Origin: Lysobacter arvi
Lineage (GTDB): Bacteria; Pseudomonadota; Gammaproteobacteria; Xanthomonadales; Xanthomonadaceae
Assembly (NCBI GenBank): GCA_031216755.1
Contig: JARUHG010000002.1
Span: 434,001-498,000, forward strand
DNA: 64,000 nt
Direction: 5' to 3'
This document shows, in pieces, positions 46,385 to 56,660 of this stretch (position 1 is the stretch's first letter; every line of letters begins with the position of its first letter). The notes under the pieces were generated by a model. That model searched no databases and had not been told where the DNA came from. It saw only the letters and a program-made list of their open reading frames with translations. The translations under genes were made by a program, and so were the position numbers.

Positions 46385-48412
46385 CTACCGGAGCGCGTCC
46401 TCGCCTGGCGCGGCCGGCAGATTGCAGGGCAGGCGCAGTTCGAACGTGGAGCCTTCGCCCGGGCCGGCGCTGAAGGCGGTGAGCGTGCCGCCGTGCAGGT
46501 GCGTGAGGCTGCGCGCGAGGGCCAAGCCCACGCCCAGGCCGCCTTCGTGCCGGTCCGGCGTCGATTCGCCCTGCGCGAAGAGTTCGAACACGCGCGACAG
46601 CAGTTCCGGTTCGATGCCGACGCCGTTGTCGCGCACGCGCAGCAACACGGCCGGTCCCAGCGATTCGATCTCCAGGGCCACCGTGCCATTGGGGGGCGTG
46701 TATTTGGCGGCGTTGTTCAGCAGGTTCGAAAGGATCTGCGTCAGCCGCGACGGATCGGCCCACAGTTCCAGGCCCGCCGTGTTGTCGGCGAGGGTGAAGC
46801 GATGGCCACGCCGCGTCATCAACGGCATGGTCTGTTCGAGGGCGGCATCGACGATGTCCGACAGCCGCACGCGGCGCCGCTTGAGCGACGTCAGGCCGCG
46901 CGTCACGCGCGAGACATCCATCAGGTCTTCGACGAGGTTGCCCATGTGGATGGCCTGGCGGTCGATGATCTCGCTGGCCTGCAACACGTTCTGCACGCTG
47001 TCGGGCGCCATCTTCAGCAACTGCGCGGCGGTCGCGATGGGCGCGAGCGGATTGCGCAGCTCGTGCGCCAGCATCGCCAGGAAGTGGTCCTTCTGGCGAT
47101 CGGCGGCGCGGAGTGCGTCCTGGCTGCGTTCGAGCATTTCCTGCACGCGCTTCTGGTCCTGGATGTCGGTGCACGTGCCCATCCACCGCACGACCGTTCC
47201 GCCGGGATCGCGCATCGGCAGCGCGCGCCCGAGCACCCATCGGTATTCGCCGGTGTGGAAACGCAGGCGGTATTCGATGTCGTACGCCTCGCCGGTGGCG
47301 AGGCTGCGCCGCCACAGCGACCAGGCGCGGTCGCGATCGTCCGGATGCAGGGCGATGTCCCACTCGTGGCCGCGCGTGGCGCCATCGGGCAGCCCGGTGA
47401 AGTCGTACCAGCGCTGGTTGCAGTAATCGACCTCGCCATTCGCGCGCGCCGACCACACCATTTGCGGAACGAGGTTCGCGATGGTGCGGAACCGCCCCTC
47501 GCTCTCGCGCAGCGCCGACAGGGCCGCCTCGCGCCCGGTGACGTCCGCGCCCTGCACGAAGATGCCTTCGATGCGGCCGTGCGAGTCGCGGATCGGCTGG
47601 TAGATGAAGTCGACGAAGAGCGTGCGGTCCTCCGCATCCTCCTGCCGCAGCGTGACGGGCATGCCGCGCCCGACGAACGGGTTTCCGGTTTCGCGCACCT
47701 GGTCCAGCAGCTCGAAGAACCCCTGGTTGGCCAGTTCCGGCAGCACCTGGCGAAGCGGAACGCCGATGAAGTCGCGCCGGCCGATCAGGCGTTCGTAGGC
47801 TTCGTTGGCCAGGTCGAACACGTTGTCCGGCCCGCGCAGTACGGCCATGAACCCCGGGGCCTGCTCGAACAGATCGGTGAGGAACGCCAGCCGCGCCGAC
47901 AATCGCAGGTTGTCGCGTTGCACCGCGGCCGCGCGCGAGAGCACGCCTTCGGACATCTGCTCCGACGTGAGTCCGGTGGCTTCCCGCGCACGCCGCACTT
48001 CTTCGCGCAGCCGATGCACCTCGGTGACGTCGGTGGTGTGCTGCATCACGGCGACGACTTCGCCGTCGTCGTTGCGCAGCGGCGTGTGCGTGGCGCTCCA
48101 GTAGCGGACGTCGACGACCGGGCCATTGGGCGTTTCGGACTCGATCGCATACGGAATGAGCGCGAGCACGTCGCGTTCGCCGGTCGCGAACGCGCGTTCC
48201 AGCGAGGCGCGCAACACGTCGGCCTGGGGGCTGCCGTCCTCGTTGGTCGCGCCCGGAAACAGGTCGAACAGCACGCGGCCCAGCAACCGCTCGCGCGGCA
48301 TGCCCGTGATCAGTTCGTAGGCATGGTTGACCTCGAGGTAGCGCATCTGCCGATCCAGCACCATGTACGCGTTCGGCGAGTGCTGGAAGAGGCGATCGAA
48401 CTGGATGGACAC
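46385..48412 (-). CDS. Multi-PAS hybrid-free sensor histidine kinase, cytoplasmic
   Basis: 675 aa from GTG 48412. Three PAS domains occur in order: about 1-135 (FDRLFQHSPNAYMVLDRQMRYLEVNHAYELITG), 165-285 (LFEQAPGFMAVLRGPDNVFDLANEAYERLIGR) and 300-420 (RTIANLVPQMVWSARANGEVDYCNQRWYDFTGL, with a PAC motif). They precede a HisKA dimerisation helix with FLAMLAHELRNPLAPI and an ATPase domain (ILSNLLNNAAKYT, DNGVGIE, GGLGVGLALARSLTHLHGG). No membrane helix and no receiver domain are present. No response regulator is adjacent. An upstream extension in frame is not supported by conservation. Confidence 0.9.
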   Translation of the reverse strand: MSIQFDRLFQHSPNAYMVLDRQMRYLEVNHAYELITGMPRERLLGRVLFDLFPGATNEDGSPQADVLRASLERAFATGERDVLALIPYAIESETPNGPVVDVRYWSATHTPLRNDDGEVVAVMQHTTDVTEVHRLREEVRRAREATGLTSEQMSEGVLSRAAAVQRDNLRLSARLAFLTDLFEQAPGFMAVLRGPDNVFDLANEAYERLIGRRDFIGVPLRQVLPELANQGFFELLDQVRETGNPFVGRGMPVTLRQEDAEDRTLFVDFIYQPIRDSHGRIEGIFVQGADVTGREAALSALRESEGRFRTIANLVPQMVWSARANGEVDYCNQRWYDFTGLPDGATRGHEWDIALHPDDRDRAWSLWRRSLATGEAYDIEYRLRFHTGEYRWVLGRALPMRDPGGTVVRWMGTCTDIQDQKRVQEMLERSQDALRAADRQKDHFLAMLAHELRNPLAPIATAAQLLKMAPDSVQNVLQASEIIDRQAIHMGNLVEDLMDVSRVTRGLTSLKRRRVRLSDIVDAALEQTMPLMTRRGHRFTLADNTAGLELWADPSRLTQILSNLLNNAAKYTPPNGTVALEIESLGPAVLLRVRDNGVGIEPELLSRVFELFAQGESTPDRHEGGLGVGLALARSLTHLHGGTLTAFSAGPGEGSTFELRLPCNLPAAPGEDALR

Positions 48413-48489
48413 GCGAGAGGCTCCCTGGGCAGCGCGTCCAGTATCCACTACCGGTGTGTACGGGCGGGCGGCGCGGCTACGATGGCGCG

Positions 48490-48963
48490 ATGAACGAGAC
48501 CGCCCGGCGCCTGATCGACGCACTGCAATTGTCACCGCATCCCGAAGGCGGCCACTATCGGCGCGTGTACGCCTCGAGTGTGTCGGTCGAGCACGGCGGC
48601 CACCGCCGACCCGCGCTGACCGCGATCCAGTTCCTGCTGGCCGCCGGCGAGGCCAGCCGCTGGCATCGCGTCGATGCGGACGAAACCTGGCACTGGCAGG
48701 ACGGCGGTGCACTGGAGCTGCAGGAGTTCGACGCCGACACGGGCGAACTGGCGACCGTGCGGCTGGACAGCGTGGCGCGCGGCGGTTCGGCGATGCACGT
48801 CGTACGGGCGGGGCGGTGGCAGGCGGCGCGACCGCTGGAGGCGTATACGCTCGTCGCGTGCACCGTGGCGCCGGGGTTCGTGTGGGAGGGCTTCGCGATG
48901 CTCGACCCGGCCAGCGGAATCGCGCACGCGTTGCGTCGCGCCGGCGCCTGGTCGCCCCGCTGA
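48490..48963 (+). CDS. Cupin_5 (DUF985) protein
   Basis: 157 aa, starting LIDALQLSPHPEGGHYRRVY, the DUF985 signature, with FLLAAGEASRWHRVDADETWHWQDGGALEL giving the cupin metal-site histidines, and LVACTVAPGFVWEGFAMLD near the C-terminus. These are small single-domain cupins of unknown substrate. ATG 48490 starts the conserved sequence. Divergent from the PAS kinase (78 bases between starts) and 92 bases before the TraB/GumN gene. Confidence 0.88.
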   Translation: MNETARRLIDALQLSPHPEGGHYRRVYASSVSVEHGGHRRPALTAIQFLLAAGEASRWHRVDADETWHWQDGGALELQEFDADTGELATVRLDSVARGGSAMHVVRAGRWQAARPLEAYTLVACTVAPGFVWEGFAMLDPASGIAHALRRAGAWSPR

Positions 48964-49055
48964 ACGGAACTCGCGCGCTTCGGCAAGGTCCCAGGCGATC
49001 CAACACGCCGCCGCGTTCAGCGCGCCGGCGCAACCTGTCAGACAAGGGAATGCAG

Positions 49056-50108
49056 ATGCGTCGTCGACACGTCAGGTGGTTGTCGGGAATGTCCATCGCC
49101 CTCGCACTCGGCACTGCGTCGGGGCAATCCGCGCCGCATACGCCGCTTCCGCCCATCCGTGACCTCGAACCCCTGGTCGTCAGCGGCGTCCAGCCGGGTC
49201 CCGGCTTGTGGAAAGTGCGCAAGGGCGAGCACACGCTGTGGGTGCTCGGCACCGTGTCGCCGCTGCCGCGCCGCATGGAATGGGAATCGCGCGAGGTCGA
49301 ACAGGTCATCGCGCAATCGCAGGAACTGATCGAACCGCCGGGCGTGCACATCGACGCGGATCTGGGCTTCTTCGGAAAGCTGGCGCTCGCGCCGAAGGCG
49401 TTCGGCGCCCGCAAGAACCCGGACGGCCAGACGCTGCAGGAGATCGTGCCGCCGGACATGTACGCGCGGTGGCTCGTGCTCAAGCGCAAGTACATCGGCA
49501 ACGATCGCGGCGTGGAGGAATACCGGCCGATCCTCGCCGCGATGGAGCTGTACCAGGAGGCGATCGAGGACGTCGGCCTGCGCCAGGGCGGCGTGGTGTG
49601 GCCGGTCGTGGAGAAGCTGGCGAAACGCTACAAGGTGCCGCGCACCGACACGACGGTGAAAGTGCTGATCGAAGACCCGAAGGTCGCACTGAAGGAACTG
49701 CGCAGCTCGCGCCTGGAAGACCTCGACTGCTTCGCCAGGACGCTGCAGCGGCTGGAGTCGGACCTGGGCACGATGCGTGAGCGCGCGAACGCGTGGGCCG
49801 TCGGCGACCTCGAATCGCTCAAGGCCTTGCCGTACACCGACCAGAACGAAGCCTGCCTGCGCGCCGCCGCGCAGTCCGGCGTGCTGCGCAAGCGCACGGG
49901 CGACATCGAAGCGCAGGTCGCCGCGCGATGGCTGGGCGCCGCCGAAACCGCGCTGGCGAAGAATCCAACGACCTTCGCCGTGCTGCCGATGCGTGAACTC
50001 ACGCGGCCGGACGGCTTCCTCGCGCGGCTGAAAGCAAAGGGGTACTCGGTGGAAGAGCCGCGGCAATCCGGCGCGCCGGACGTTCCAGCCGCGACGCAAA
50101 CACCCTGA
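49056..50108 (+). CDS. TraB/GumN family exported protein
   Basis: 350 aa. A signal peptide (MRRRHVRWLSGMSIALALGTASGQS) is followed by the TraB/GumN fold: GPGLWKVRKGEHTLWVLGTVSPLPRRMEWESREVEQVIAQS, with the central HG-type motif replaced by GTVSPLP. GumN-like proteins resemble erythromycin-esterase/Tiki metalloproteases; the usual GxxH histidine is not visible here, so peptidase activity is doubtful. ATG 49056 is chosen because AAGGGA is correctly spaced; 49050 is also in frame. Confidence 0.82.
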   Translation: MRRRHVRWLSGMSIALALGTASGQSAPHTPLPPIRDLEPLVVSGVQPGPGLWKVRKGEHTLWVLGTVSPLPRRMEWESREVEQVIAQSQELIEPPGVHIDADLGFFGKLALAPKAFGARKNPDGQTLQEIVPPDMYARWLVLKRKYIGNDRGVEEYRPILAAMELYQEAIEDVGLRQGGVVWPVVEKLAKRYKVPRTDTTVKVLIEDPKVALKELRSSRLEDLDCFARTLQRLESDLGTMRERANAWAVGDLESLKALPYTDQNEACLRAAAQSGVLRKRTGDIEAQVAARWLGAAETALAKNPTTFAVLPMRELTRPDGFLARLKAKGYSVEEPRQSGAPDVPAATQTP

Positions 50109-50144
50109 TCCGGTGGGTTCTGCCTCGGAAAGGCGCAGCGGAAC

Positions 50145-52052
50145 TCAGCCAGCCGCGCTCACTGCCACGTTCGGGCGGCCGAGTTCGGGCCAGCGCTGCA
50201 GGACCGCCGCGCGGATTCCGGCAGCATCGAGCCCGGCTTCGGCCAGCAGCTGTTCGCGGCTGGCGTGATGCTGGAACGCGTCGGGCAGGCCGAGGTGCAG
50301 GATCGGCAGCGTGATGCCTTCGGCCGCCAGCAGTTCGGCCACGCCGGAGCCGGCACCGCCCGCGACGACGTTGTCCTCGATCGTCACGAAGCCCGCGTGC
50401 GTGCGGGCGAGTTCGAGTACGAGTGCGCGATCCAGCGGTTTCACGAAGCGCATGTTGACGATCGTGAGGCCCAGTTCGGCGGCCACCGTCTCGGCGGCCG
50501 CCGTCACCGAACCGAACGCCAGCAGCGCCAGCTTCGATCCGTCGCGGCGTAGTTCGGCACGGCCGATCGGCAACGTGTCCAGCGTCGGCAGCACGGCCAC
50601 GCCCGGACCGGTGCCGCGCGGGTAACGCACCGCCGCTGGGCCTTCGTAGTGATAGCCGGTGCTGAGCATCTGACGGCATTCATTCTCGTCGGCCGGCGCC
50701 ATCACCACCATGTTGGGCACGCAGCGCAGGTAGCTCAGGTCGAGATTGCCGCCGTGCGTCGCGCCGTCGGGCCCGACCACGCCGCCGCGATCGATCGCGA
50801 ACAGCACGTCGAGGTTCTGGATCGCGACGTCGTGCACGAGCTGGTCGTAACCGCGCTGCAGGAACGTGGAATAGATGGCGACGACGGGCTTGGCGCCTTC
50901 GCACGCCATGCCCGCGGCCAACGTCACCGCGTGCTGCTCGGCGATGGCGACGTCGAAATAGCGCTGCGGGAACTCGCGGCTGAAGCGCACCAGGCCGGAG
51001 CCTTCGCGCATCGCCGGCGTGATGCCCTGCAGGCGCGGCTCGACGGCGGCCATGTCGCACAGCCAATCGCCGAAGACGTCGGTGTAGGTGGGCTTCTTCG
51101 CGCCGGGCTTGCTGATCAGGCCCTTCTCGGGATCGAACGGACCGACCGCGTGGTAGCCGATCTGGTCGCCTTCGGCGAGTTCGTAGCCCTTGCCCTTGGT
51201 CGTGATGATGTGGAGCAGCTGCGGCCCCTTAAGCCCCTTGAGCGTCTTGAGCGCGGAGAGCAGAGCGGGCAGGTCGTGGCCGTCGATCGGGCCGGTGTAG
51301 TGGAAGCCCATTTCCTCGAACAGCGTGGACGGCACGAACATGCCCTTCCAGTGCTCTTCCCAGCGCTTGACGAACTTCGCCGCCGGCTTGTTCTTGTCGC
51401 CGAGCAGGCGCTTGCCGCCTTCGCGGATCGCGTTGAGCGTGCGGCTGCCGGTCAGGCGCCCGAGCATCTGCGTGAGGCCGCCGACGTTCTCGGAGATCGA
51501 CATCTGGTTGTCGTTGAGGATCACCAGCAGGTTCGGCTCCGGATCCATGCCGCCGCCGTGGTTCAGCGCCTCGAACGCCATGCCCGCGGTCATCGCGCCA
51601 TCGCCGATCACCGCCACGACCTTGCGGTCGTCGCCGAGCTGCTGCAATGCGATCGCCATGCCCAGCGCGGCGGAGATCGAGGTGGACGAATGGCCCACGC
51701 CGAAGGTGTCGTACTCGCTTTCCTCGCGCTTGGGGAACGGCGCCACGCCGCCGGCCTGCTTCACCGTGTGGATGATGTCGCGGCGGCCGGTCAGGATCTT
51801 GTGCGGATACGTCTGATGGCCGACGTCCCAGACCAGCCGGTCCACGGGCGTCTCGTACAGCCAGTGCAGCGCGACGGTGAGTTCGATCACGCCCAGGCCC
51901 GCGCCGAAGTGGCCGCCGACCAGGGCGACCTGTTCGATCAGGTAAGCACGCAGCTCGTCCGCGATCGCGGGCAGCTCCTCTTCGGGGAACTGGCGCAGGT
52001 CGGCAGGAACCTGGATTCGGGACAGGCGCGGATAACGTTGCGGGTCGATCAT
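50145..52052 (-). CDS. dxs: 1-deoxy-D-xylulose-5-phosphate synthase
   Basis: First enzyme of the MEP isoprenoid pathway: pyruvate plus glyceraldehyde 3-phosphate to DXP, with thiamine diphosphate. Signatures: [56 protein letters not shown], the TPP motif [18 protein letters not shown], and the transketolase domain with [17 protein letters not shown] and [23 protein letters not shown] 52052 ([10 protein letters not shown]) matches the family N-terminus; an in-frame ATG at 52082 adds ten residues. 635 aa, full length. Confidence 0.96.
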   Translation of the reverse strand: MIDPQRYPRLSRIQVPADLRQFPEEELPAIADELRAYLIEQVALVGGHFGAGLGVIELTVALHWLYETPVDRLVWDVGHQTYPHKILTGRRDIIHTVKQAGGVAPFPKREESEYDTFGVGHSSTSISAALGMAIALQQLGDDRKVVAVIGDGAMTAGMAFEALNHGGGMDPEPNLLVILNDNQMSISENVGGLTQMLGRLTGSRTLNAIREGGKRLLGDKNKPAAKFVKRWEEHWKGMFVPSTLFEEMGFHYTGPIDGHDLPALLSALKTLKGLKGPQLLHIITTKGKGYELAEGDQIGYHAVGPFDPEKGLISKPGAKKPTYTDVFGDWLCDMAAVEPRLQGITPAMREGSGLVRFSREFPQRYFDVAIAEQHAVTLAAGMACEGAKPVVAIYSTFLQRGYDQLVHDVAIQNLDVLFAIDRGGVVGPDGATHGGNLDLSYLRCVPNMVVMAPADENECRQMLSTGYHYEGPAAVRYPRGTGPGVAVLPTLDTLPIGRAELRRDGSKLALLAFGSVTAAAETVAAELGLTIVNMRFVKPLDRALVLELARTHAGFVTIEDNVVAGGAGSGVAELLAAEGITLPILHLGLPDAFQHHASREQLLAEAGLDAAGIRAAVLQRWPELGRPNVAVSAAG

Positions 52053-52161
52053 CACGACGGTGTCAGACGGCAAGTTCGCCATTGTCCCGCCGTCGTCCGG
52101 AGCGGGCAAGGATCGAACCGGCCCGCTTCACCATGCCCCGTTCAGGCGCCGGGGCGGCGGA

Positions 52162-53259
52162 TCAGCGCCCCCGCAGCCGGCCGAACAGGCCGCCGCCGGT
52201 CTTGCCAGGATCGACGGGCTCGGGCTCCGGCTCGACTTCGGCGAAGCCCGTGGCGAGGTTGGCGTTGATGAAGTCGGCTACCTCGGCCTGCGTTACGCCG
52301 CTCGCCTCGGCAATTTCCGACAGCAGTGCCGGCCCTTTCATCATCACCGTGGCGATGCGGAAGTGCTTGGGATATTCGCGCTCGGTCTGCGGCCATTTGA
52401 CCATCAGGTAGCGGCGGGACGGATCGTGCTCCGGCGCGAGCGCGCCCTTGCCGGCGAGCAGGTTGCCGAACCACACCAGGCGCGAAATCGGCATCGCGGC
52501 GCCCAGGCGTGCGCTCTCGCTGGCCCACGTCGCCGCGTCGACCGGCACGAACTCGGCCGAGTCCAGCTTTCCTTCGAAATGCGGCGCCAGCGGCTTGAGC
52601 GCGGCAGGCCCGTGGTACACGCGCTGCTCCAGGTCGAGCAGAAGGCCATCCTGCGCGTTGCGCAGACGCACGCGGCCTTTCAGACGATCGTTCGCGATCC
52701 AGTCGAGCAGCGAGCCTTCGACGATCGACGATGCCGGCGCGGTCGTGGCCGGAGCAGCCGTGGGCGCTTCGACCGGCACTTCGACGGCGGGCTTCTCGAC
52801 CACCGGTGCCGCGGCGACCGGCGACGGCGCAGCGACTGGCGCGGGTGCGGGTGCGGGTGCGGGCGCAGGAGTCGCGGCTACCGGCGGTGGCGCGGAGGCC
52901 GGGGCGGGTGCGGGTGCCGGCTCCGGGGCGGCCGGCGCGTCGACGGCGACGCCGGCCTGCGCGGCGATGTCGCGCAGCAGGTTGCCCACGCTGTTGGCGT
53001 CGAACGGCTGGCCCAGGCGGAAATCGGCCTGTGTGCGCTGGGCCGACGTCAACGCCACGACGCTCTTGCCGGCGGCATGCAGGCGCAGCCAGCTCATCGG
53101 GCCGTACATGCTGTCCATGTCGACGATGACGTATTCGGCGTCGGCGTCGGGCACGAGGCTCCAGGCGTTGCCCATGCGGCTGTTGGCCGTGTGGATGGCC
53201 GCCTGAAGGGCGGACTCCGTGGTCGGGTCCATACCGGTCAGGCCGAGGGTCAGGCGCAT
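52162..53259 (-). CDS. Hypothetical protein with Ala/Pro-rich linker, dxs-adjacent
   Basis: 365 aa, not recognised. The N-terminal 115 residues (MRLTLGLTGMDPTTESALQAAI, YVIVDMDSMYGPMSWLRLHA, KSVVALTSAQRTQADFRLGQPFD) have a receiver-like alternation of strands and helices. A 90-residue Ala/Pro linker with APAPAPAP repeats follows; the DNA shows tandem hexamers near 52,840-52,930. The C-terminal 150 residues (SIVEGSLLDWIANDRLKG, RRYLMVKWPQTEREYPKHFRI, GVTQAEVADFINANLATGF) suggest a winged-helix-like end. Start 53259 avoids an unlikely upstream extension. Confidence 0.7.
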   Translation of the reverse strand: MRLTLGLTGMDPTTESALQAAIHTANSRMGNAWSLVPDADAEYVIVDMDSMYGPMSWLRLHAAGKSVVALTSAQRTQADFRLGQPFDANSVGNLLRDIAAQAGVAVDAPAAPEPAPAPAPASAPPPVAATPAPAPAPAPAPVAAPSPVAAAPVVEKPAVEVPVEAPTAAPATTAPASSIVEGSLLDWIANDRLKGRVRLRNAQDGLLLDLEQRVYHGPAALKPLAPHFEGKLDSAEFVPVDAATWASESARLGAAMPISRLVWFGNLLAGKGALAPEHDPSRRYLMVKWPQTEREYPKHFRIATVMMKGPALLSEIAEASGVTQAEVADFINANLATGFAEVEPEPEPVDPGKTGGGLFGRLRGR

Positions 53260-53423
53260 CGTGAATCCGTCGTGAATTTGCAATGGTTGGCGAGTGTTGC
53301 GGACGCCCTTACGGTCGTCAACGCGCGCGGAGCGTCGCATCTGAACGTTTTATGTCAGCTGGGCTGCGGCCGGAAGCGGAACCCGGTCAAATCGCCAACT
53401 CGATCACGCGGTGGGCGCGCGGC

Positions 53424-54086
53424 TCAGGCCTGCATGCGCGCATTCCTCGGTAGGTGGCTGCGCAGGAACGCCATCTGGTCGGCGAGGATGTTGCGGTTGG
53501 ACAGGATCAGGTGTTCGACCCAGCTCGGCCGGTAGGGCACGGCGAGCAACGGCATGCCGGCCTGCTGAGGCGTCCGGTTGCCCTTGCGCGAATTGCAGTG
53601 GAAGCACGCCGCGACCACGTTCTCCCAGATGTCGCGGCCACCCTTCGACACCGGCACGACGTGGTCGCGCGTGAGGTGCGGCCGGCTGAAATCGTGGCCG
53701 CAGTACATGCACAGGTAACCGTCGCGTGCGAACAGCGCGGCGTTGGTCAGGGCAGGGGTCGGGTCCAGCGCGTGCGCGCGAGCATGGCTGCGTGCGGCGA
53801 CGATCGGATGCAGCTCGATCACGCTCTGTTCGCCGGTGAAGCGGCTGATGCCGCCGTGCACCTGCAGGCACGGATCGCCCAGCGTCCAGGCGACGGCACC
53901 GCGCACGTAAAGGCAGGTGGCGTCCTGCCAGCTCATCCAGTCGAGGACGCGGCCGTGCGCGTCCAGTGAGAGCAGGCGGACCGAGTTCAATCGGTCGATC
54001 GCGCCTCGCGGCACGAAGAGAGGCGACGCCGGATCCAGATCGGTTCCGGTTCGGACCAGGCGTAGGTTCGCTCTATCGGTCTCCAT
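53424..54086 (-). CDS. HNH endonuclease family protein
   Basis: 220 aa. The C-terminal half contains a zinc-supported HNH nuclease: LFARDGYLCMYCGHDFS with a CxxC knuckle, LTRDHVVPVSKGGRDIWENVVAACFHCNSRKGN carrying the His, Asn and second CxxC-like pair. The N-terminal 110 residues (VRLLSLDAHGRVLDWMSWQDATCLYVRGAVAW) match the widespread stand-alone proteobacterial HNH proteins of this length. Such genes are chromosomal and not clearly mobile; the physiological role is unknown. Confidence 0.88.
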   Translation of the reverse strand: METDRANLRLVRTGTDLDPASPLFVPRGAIDRLNSVRLLSLDAHGRVLDWMSWQDATCLYVRGAVAWTLGDPCLQVHGGISRFTGEQSVIELHPIVAARSHARAHALDPTPALTNAALFARDGYLCMYCGHDFSRPHLTRDHVVPVSKGGRDIWENVVAACFHCNSRKGNRTPQQAGMPLLAVPYRPSWVEHLILSNRNILADQMAFLRSHLPRNARMQA

Positions 54087-54169
54087 CGGGACACCAGCTT
54101 ATACGCCATTGTTTACGTTTTGTGTACTTGCGACCCGCGCGGTTTGTCGTCGCGCAGGTCGCAATGGGG

Positions 54170-55957
54170 TCAGACTGCCTCGACGGCGAGCTCCGGAAGC
54201 CCCGCGACCCCGCTCTCGATCGCCGCCGCGTGTGCGAGCGTGCGCGGCAGGATGCGCGCGAAATAGAAGTGGGCGGTCGCGCGCTTGTCGTCCTTGAACG
54301 CCTGCGGGTGCGCAGACGCATCGGCCGCGGCGACGCTGCGCGCCCACCAGTAGGCGAGCACCGCATAGCCGGAATACATCAGGTAGTCGAACGAGGCCGC
54401 GCCGATCTCGTCGGCATTGCCCGAGGCGCGCTGGCCGATCTGCGTCGTCAGCTGCTGCCAGCGCGAGGCGGTCTCGCGCAGCGGCCCGACGAACTCGGCC
54501 AGCGACTCGTTGCCGGCGTTCTCCTCGCAGAAGGCCTGCACGCGCGCGAGGAACGCCTTCAGCCCGGCGCCCTTCATCGCGAGTATCTTGCGGCCCAGCA
54601 GGTCCAGCGCCTGGATGCCCGTCGTGCCTTCGTACAGCGTGGCGATGCGCGCATCGCGTGCCAGCTGCTCCATGCCGTGCTCGGCGATGTAGCCGTGGCC
54701 GCCGAAGCACTGCAGCGCGTGGTAGGTGCACTCCACGCCCCACTCGGTGAGGCAGGCCTTGACGATCGGCGTGAGGAAACCGGCCTGCGCATCGGCAAGT
54801 TCGCGCTCGGCGGCGTCGCTGGAATGGGCCGCGATGTCGCCCTGCAGCGCGGCGTCGTAGCCCATCAGGCGACCGCCTTCGATCAACGCCTTGCAGGTCA
54901 GCAGCATGCGGCGCACGTCGGGATGCACGATGATCGGGTCGGCCGGCTTGTCGGGGAACTTCGCGCCGGCGAGCGCGCGCATCTGCAGGCGTTCGCGCGA
55001 GTAACGCAGCGCGTTCTGCAGCGCGCGTTCGGACAGGCCCAGGCCCTGCAGGCCCACGCCGAGGCGCGCCGAGTTCATCATGGTGAACATGCCCATCAGC
55101 CCCTTGTGCGGCGCGCCGACGAGATAGCCCTGCGCGCTATCGAAGTTCATCACGCAGGTGGCCGAGCCGTGGATGCCCATCTTGTGTTCGAGGCTTCCGC
55201 AGCGCACCGCGTTGCGTTCGCCGATCGAGCCGTCCTGCGCCACGCGTTCGCGCGGCACGACGAACAACGAGATGCCCTTGCTGCCGGCGGGCGCATCGGG
55301 CAGTCGCGCCAGGACCAGGTGCACGATGTTGTCGGTGAAATCGTGCTCGCCGGCGGTGATGAAGATCTTCGTGCCGGTGATCGAATAACTGCCGTCGCCG
55401 TTGGGTTCGGCGCGCGTCTTCAGCAGGCCGAGGTCGCTGCCGCAATGCGGTTCGGTCAGGCACATCGTGCCGGTCCAGCGGCCTTCGACCAGCGGCTTGA
55501 GGAACGCTTCGCGCTGCCAGTCTTCGCCGTGGTGCAGCAGCGCTTCGATGGCGCCGTGCGAGAGCAGGGGGAAATTGCCCCATGCCAGATTCGCCGCGTC
55601 GATCATTTCCTTCAGTGGCACGCCGACCAGTTGCGGAAGGCCCTGTCCGCCGAATTCCGCCGGTGCGGTCAGCCCGGCCCAGCCGCCGTCGACGAACTGC
55701 GCATAGGCCTGCCTGAAGCCGGCCGGCGTGGTCACCGCCCCGGTCGCCTGATCGAGGCGGCAGCCTTCGCGATCGCCCACCGCATTGAGCGGCGCGAGCA
55801 CCGTTTCGGTGAAGCGGCCGGCTTCTTCGAGCACGGCGTCCAGGACGTCGCGCGTGGCGTCCGTGAAGCCCAGGCGCTGGAACTGCGCTTCGGCGGCGAG
55901 GACATCGAACAGCGCGAAGCGCATGTCGTCGAGAGGGGCTTTGTAACTGCTGCTCAT
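54170..55957 (-). CDS. Acyl-CoA dehydrogenase with C-terminal extension domain
   Basis: 595-aa FAD enzyme that introduces the alpha-beta double bond in acyl-CoA. N-terminal helical domain with GGWAGLTAPAEFGGQGLPQ, middle beta-domain with TGTMCLTEPHCGSDLG and GTKIFITAGEHDFTDNIVH, and C-terminal helices with ECTYHALQCFGGHGYIAEHGMEQLARDARI, TLYEGTTGIQALDLLGRKI. A further C-terminal domain marks the long form found in Proteobacteria (AcdH-C type). Substrate chain length is not readable. 55 bases separate it from the lipoprotein gene upstream. Confidence 0.93.
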   Translation of the reverse strand: MSSSYKAPLDDMRFALFDVLAAEAQFQRLGFTDATRDVLDAVLEEAGRFTETVLAPLNAVGDREGCRLDQATGAVTTPAGFRQAYAQFVDGGWAGLTAPAEFGGQGLPQLVGVPLKEMIDAANLAWGNFPLLSHGAIEALLHHGEDWQREAFLKPLVEGRWTGTMCLTEPHCGSDLGLLKTRAEPNGDGSYSITGTKIFITAGEHDFTDNIVHLVLARLPDAPAGSKGISLFVVPRERVAQDGSIGERNAVRCGSLEHKMGIHGSATCVMNFDSAQGYLVGAPHKGLMGMFTMMNSARLGVGLQGLGLSERALQNALRYSRERLQMRALAGAKFPDKPADPIIVHPDVRRMLLTCKALIEGGRLMGYDAALQGDIAAHSSDAAERELADAQAGFLTPIVKACLTEWGVECTYHALQCFGGHGYIAEHGMEQLARDARIATLYEGTTGIQALDLLGRKILAMKGAGLKAFLARVQAFCEENAGNESLAEFVGPLRETASRWQQLTTQIGQRASGNADEIGAASFDYLMYSGYAVLAYWWARSVAAADASAHPQAFKDDKRATAHFYFARILPRTLAHAAAIESGVAGLPELAVEAV

Positions 55958-56012
55958 GAGGGATTCCGTGCGGGACGCGCGCTGTGGCGGTCGAAGAAAA
56001 AGGAGTCGCGGA

Positions 56013-56495
56013 TCAGCGCAGCACGCCGGGCAATCCCGGGGCGGGGGTGAGCACGCCGTTGCGTTCCAGGTCGAAGCTGCGCTGCTTGGCCTCGTCCGGC
56101 GTGGCGTCGATGCGCCCGCTCAGCGAATACGACAGGCTCCGGCCGGACGCCAGCGCGTCGGCCGCGGCGAACTTGCCGGCGGCGTCGGGCGTCACGGCGA
56201 CGGTGATGACGTCGGCGGACTCCGGGCCAATGGACAGGTTCGGTTGCGCCCGCAGACGCCCGGTCTCGGCATCGGCGACCTTGACCGCGAGGTCGAGGTT
56301 CTCGAAGCGCATCGGGACGCTGCTGAAATTCTCGATGCGCAGCTCCACCGACCAGGCGCCGTCGGCCCGCACGGTCAGCTGCTGGATCCGCGCGGAAGGC
56401 TCGGAAACCCGGCGGGCGGGCCCACTGGAACATCCGGCCAGCAGCAGCGCAAACAACGCCAGTGCGGTCCAACGTTTCCAGTGCATCGCCTTCAT
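56013..56495 (-). CDS. LEA14-like lipoprotein
   Basis: 160 aa. Signal peptide MKAMHWKRWTALALFALLLAGC ends in a lipobox (LLAGC). The mature part (IQQLTVRADGAWSVELRIENFSSVPMRFENLDLAVKVAD) looks like the LEA14/WHy beta-sandwich of small Xanthomonadaceae lipoproteins. Probably anchored to the periplasmic face of a membrane. It lies upstream of the acyl-CoA dehydrogenase on the same strand and may be co-transcribed. Confidence 0.78.
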   Translation of the reverse strand: MKAMHWKRWTALALFALLLAGCSSGPARRVSEPSARIQQLTVRADGAWSVELRIENFSSVPMRFENLDLAVKVADAETGRLRAQPNLSIGPESADVITVAVTPDAAGKFAAADALASGRSLSYSLSGRIDATPDEAKQRSFDLERNGVLTPAPGLPGVLR

Positions 56496-56660
56496 GCCGC
56501 CGCTCCGAATGGTGGGACGGCGAGCATACTACGGCGCACGGTGGCGCCCGATAGCGTGAGGCGGGCTGCCGCGGATGGCCGCGCGGCTCGATGCACGCGG
56601 TCTCAAGGCGAGGGGCCGGCGGGGCCTGGATGCAGCAGGCGAGCCTCGTCGGACGGTCCG

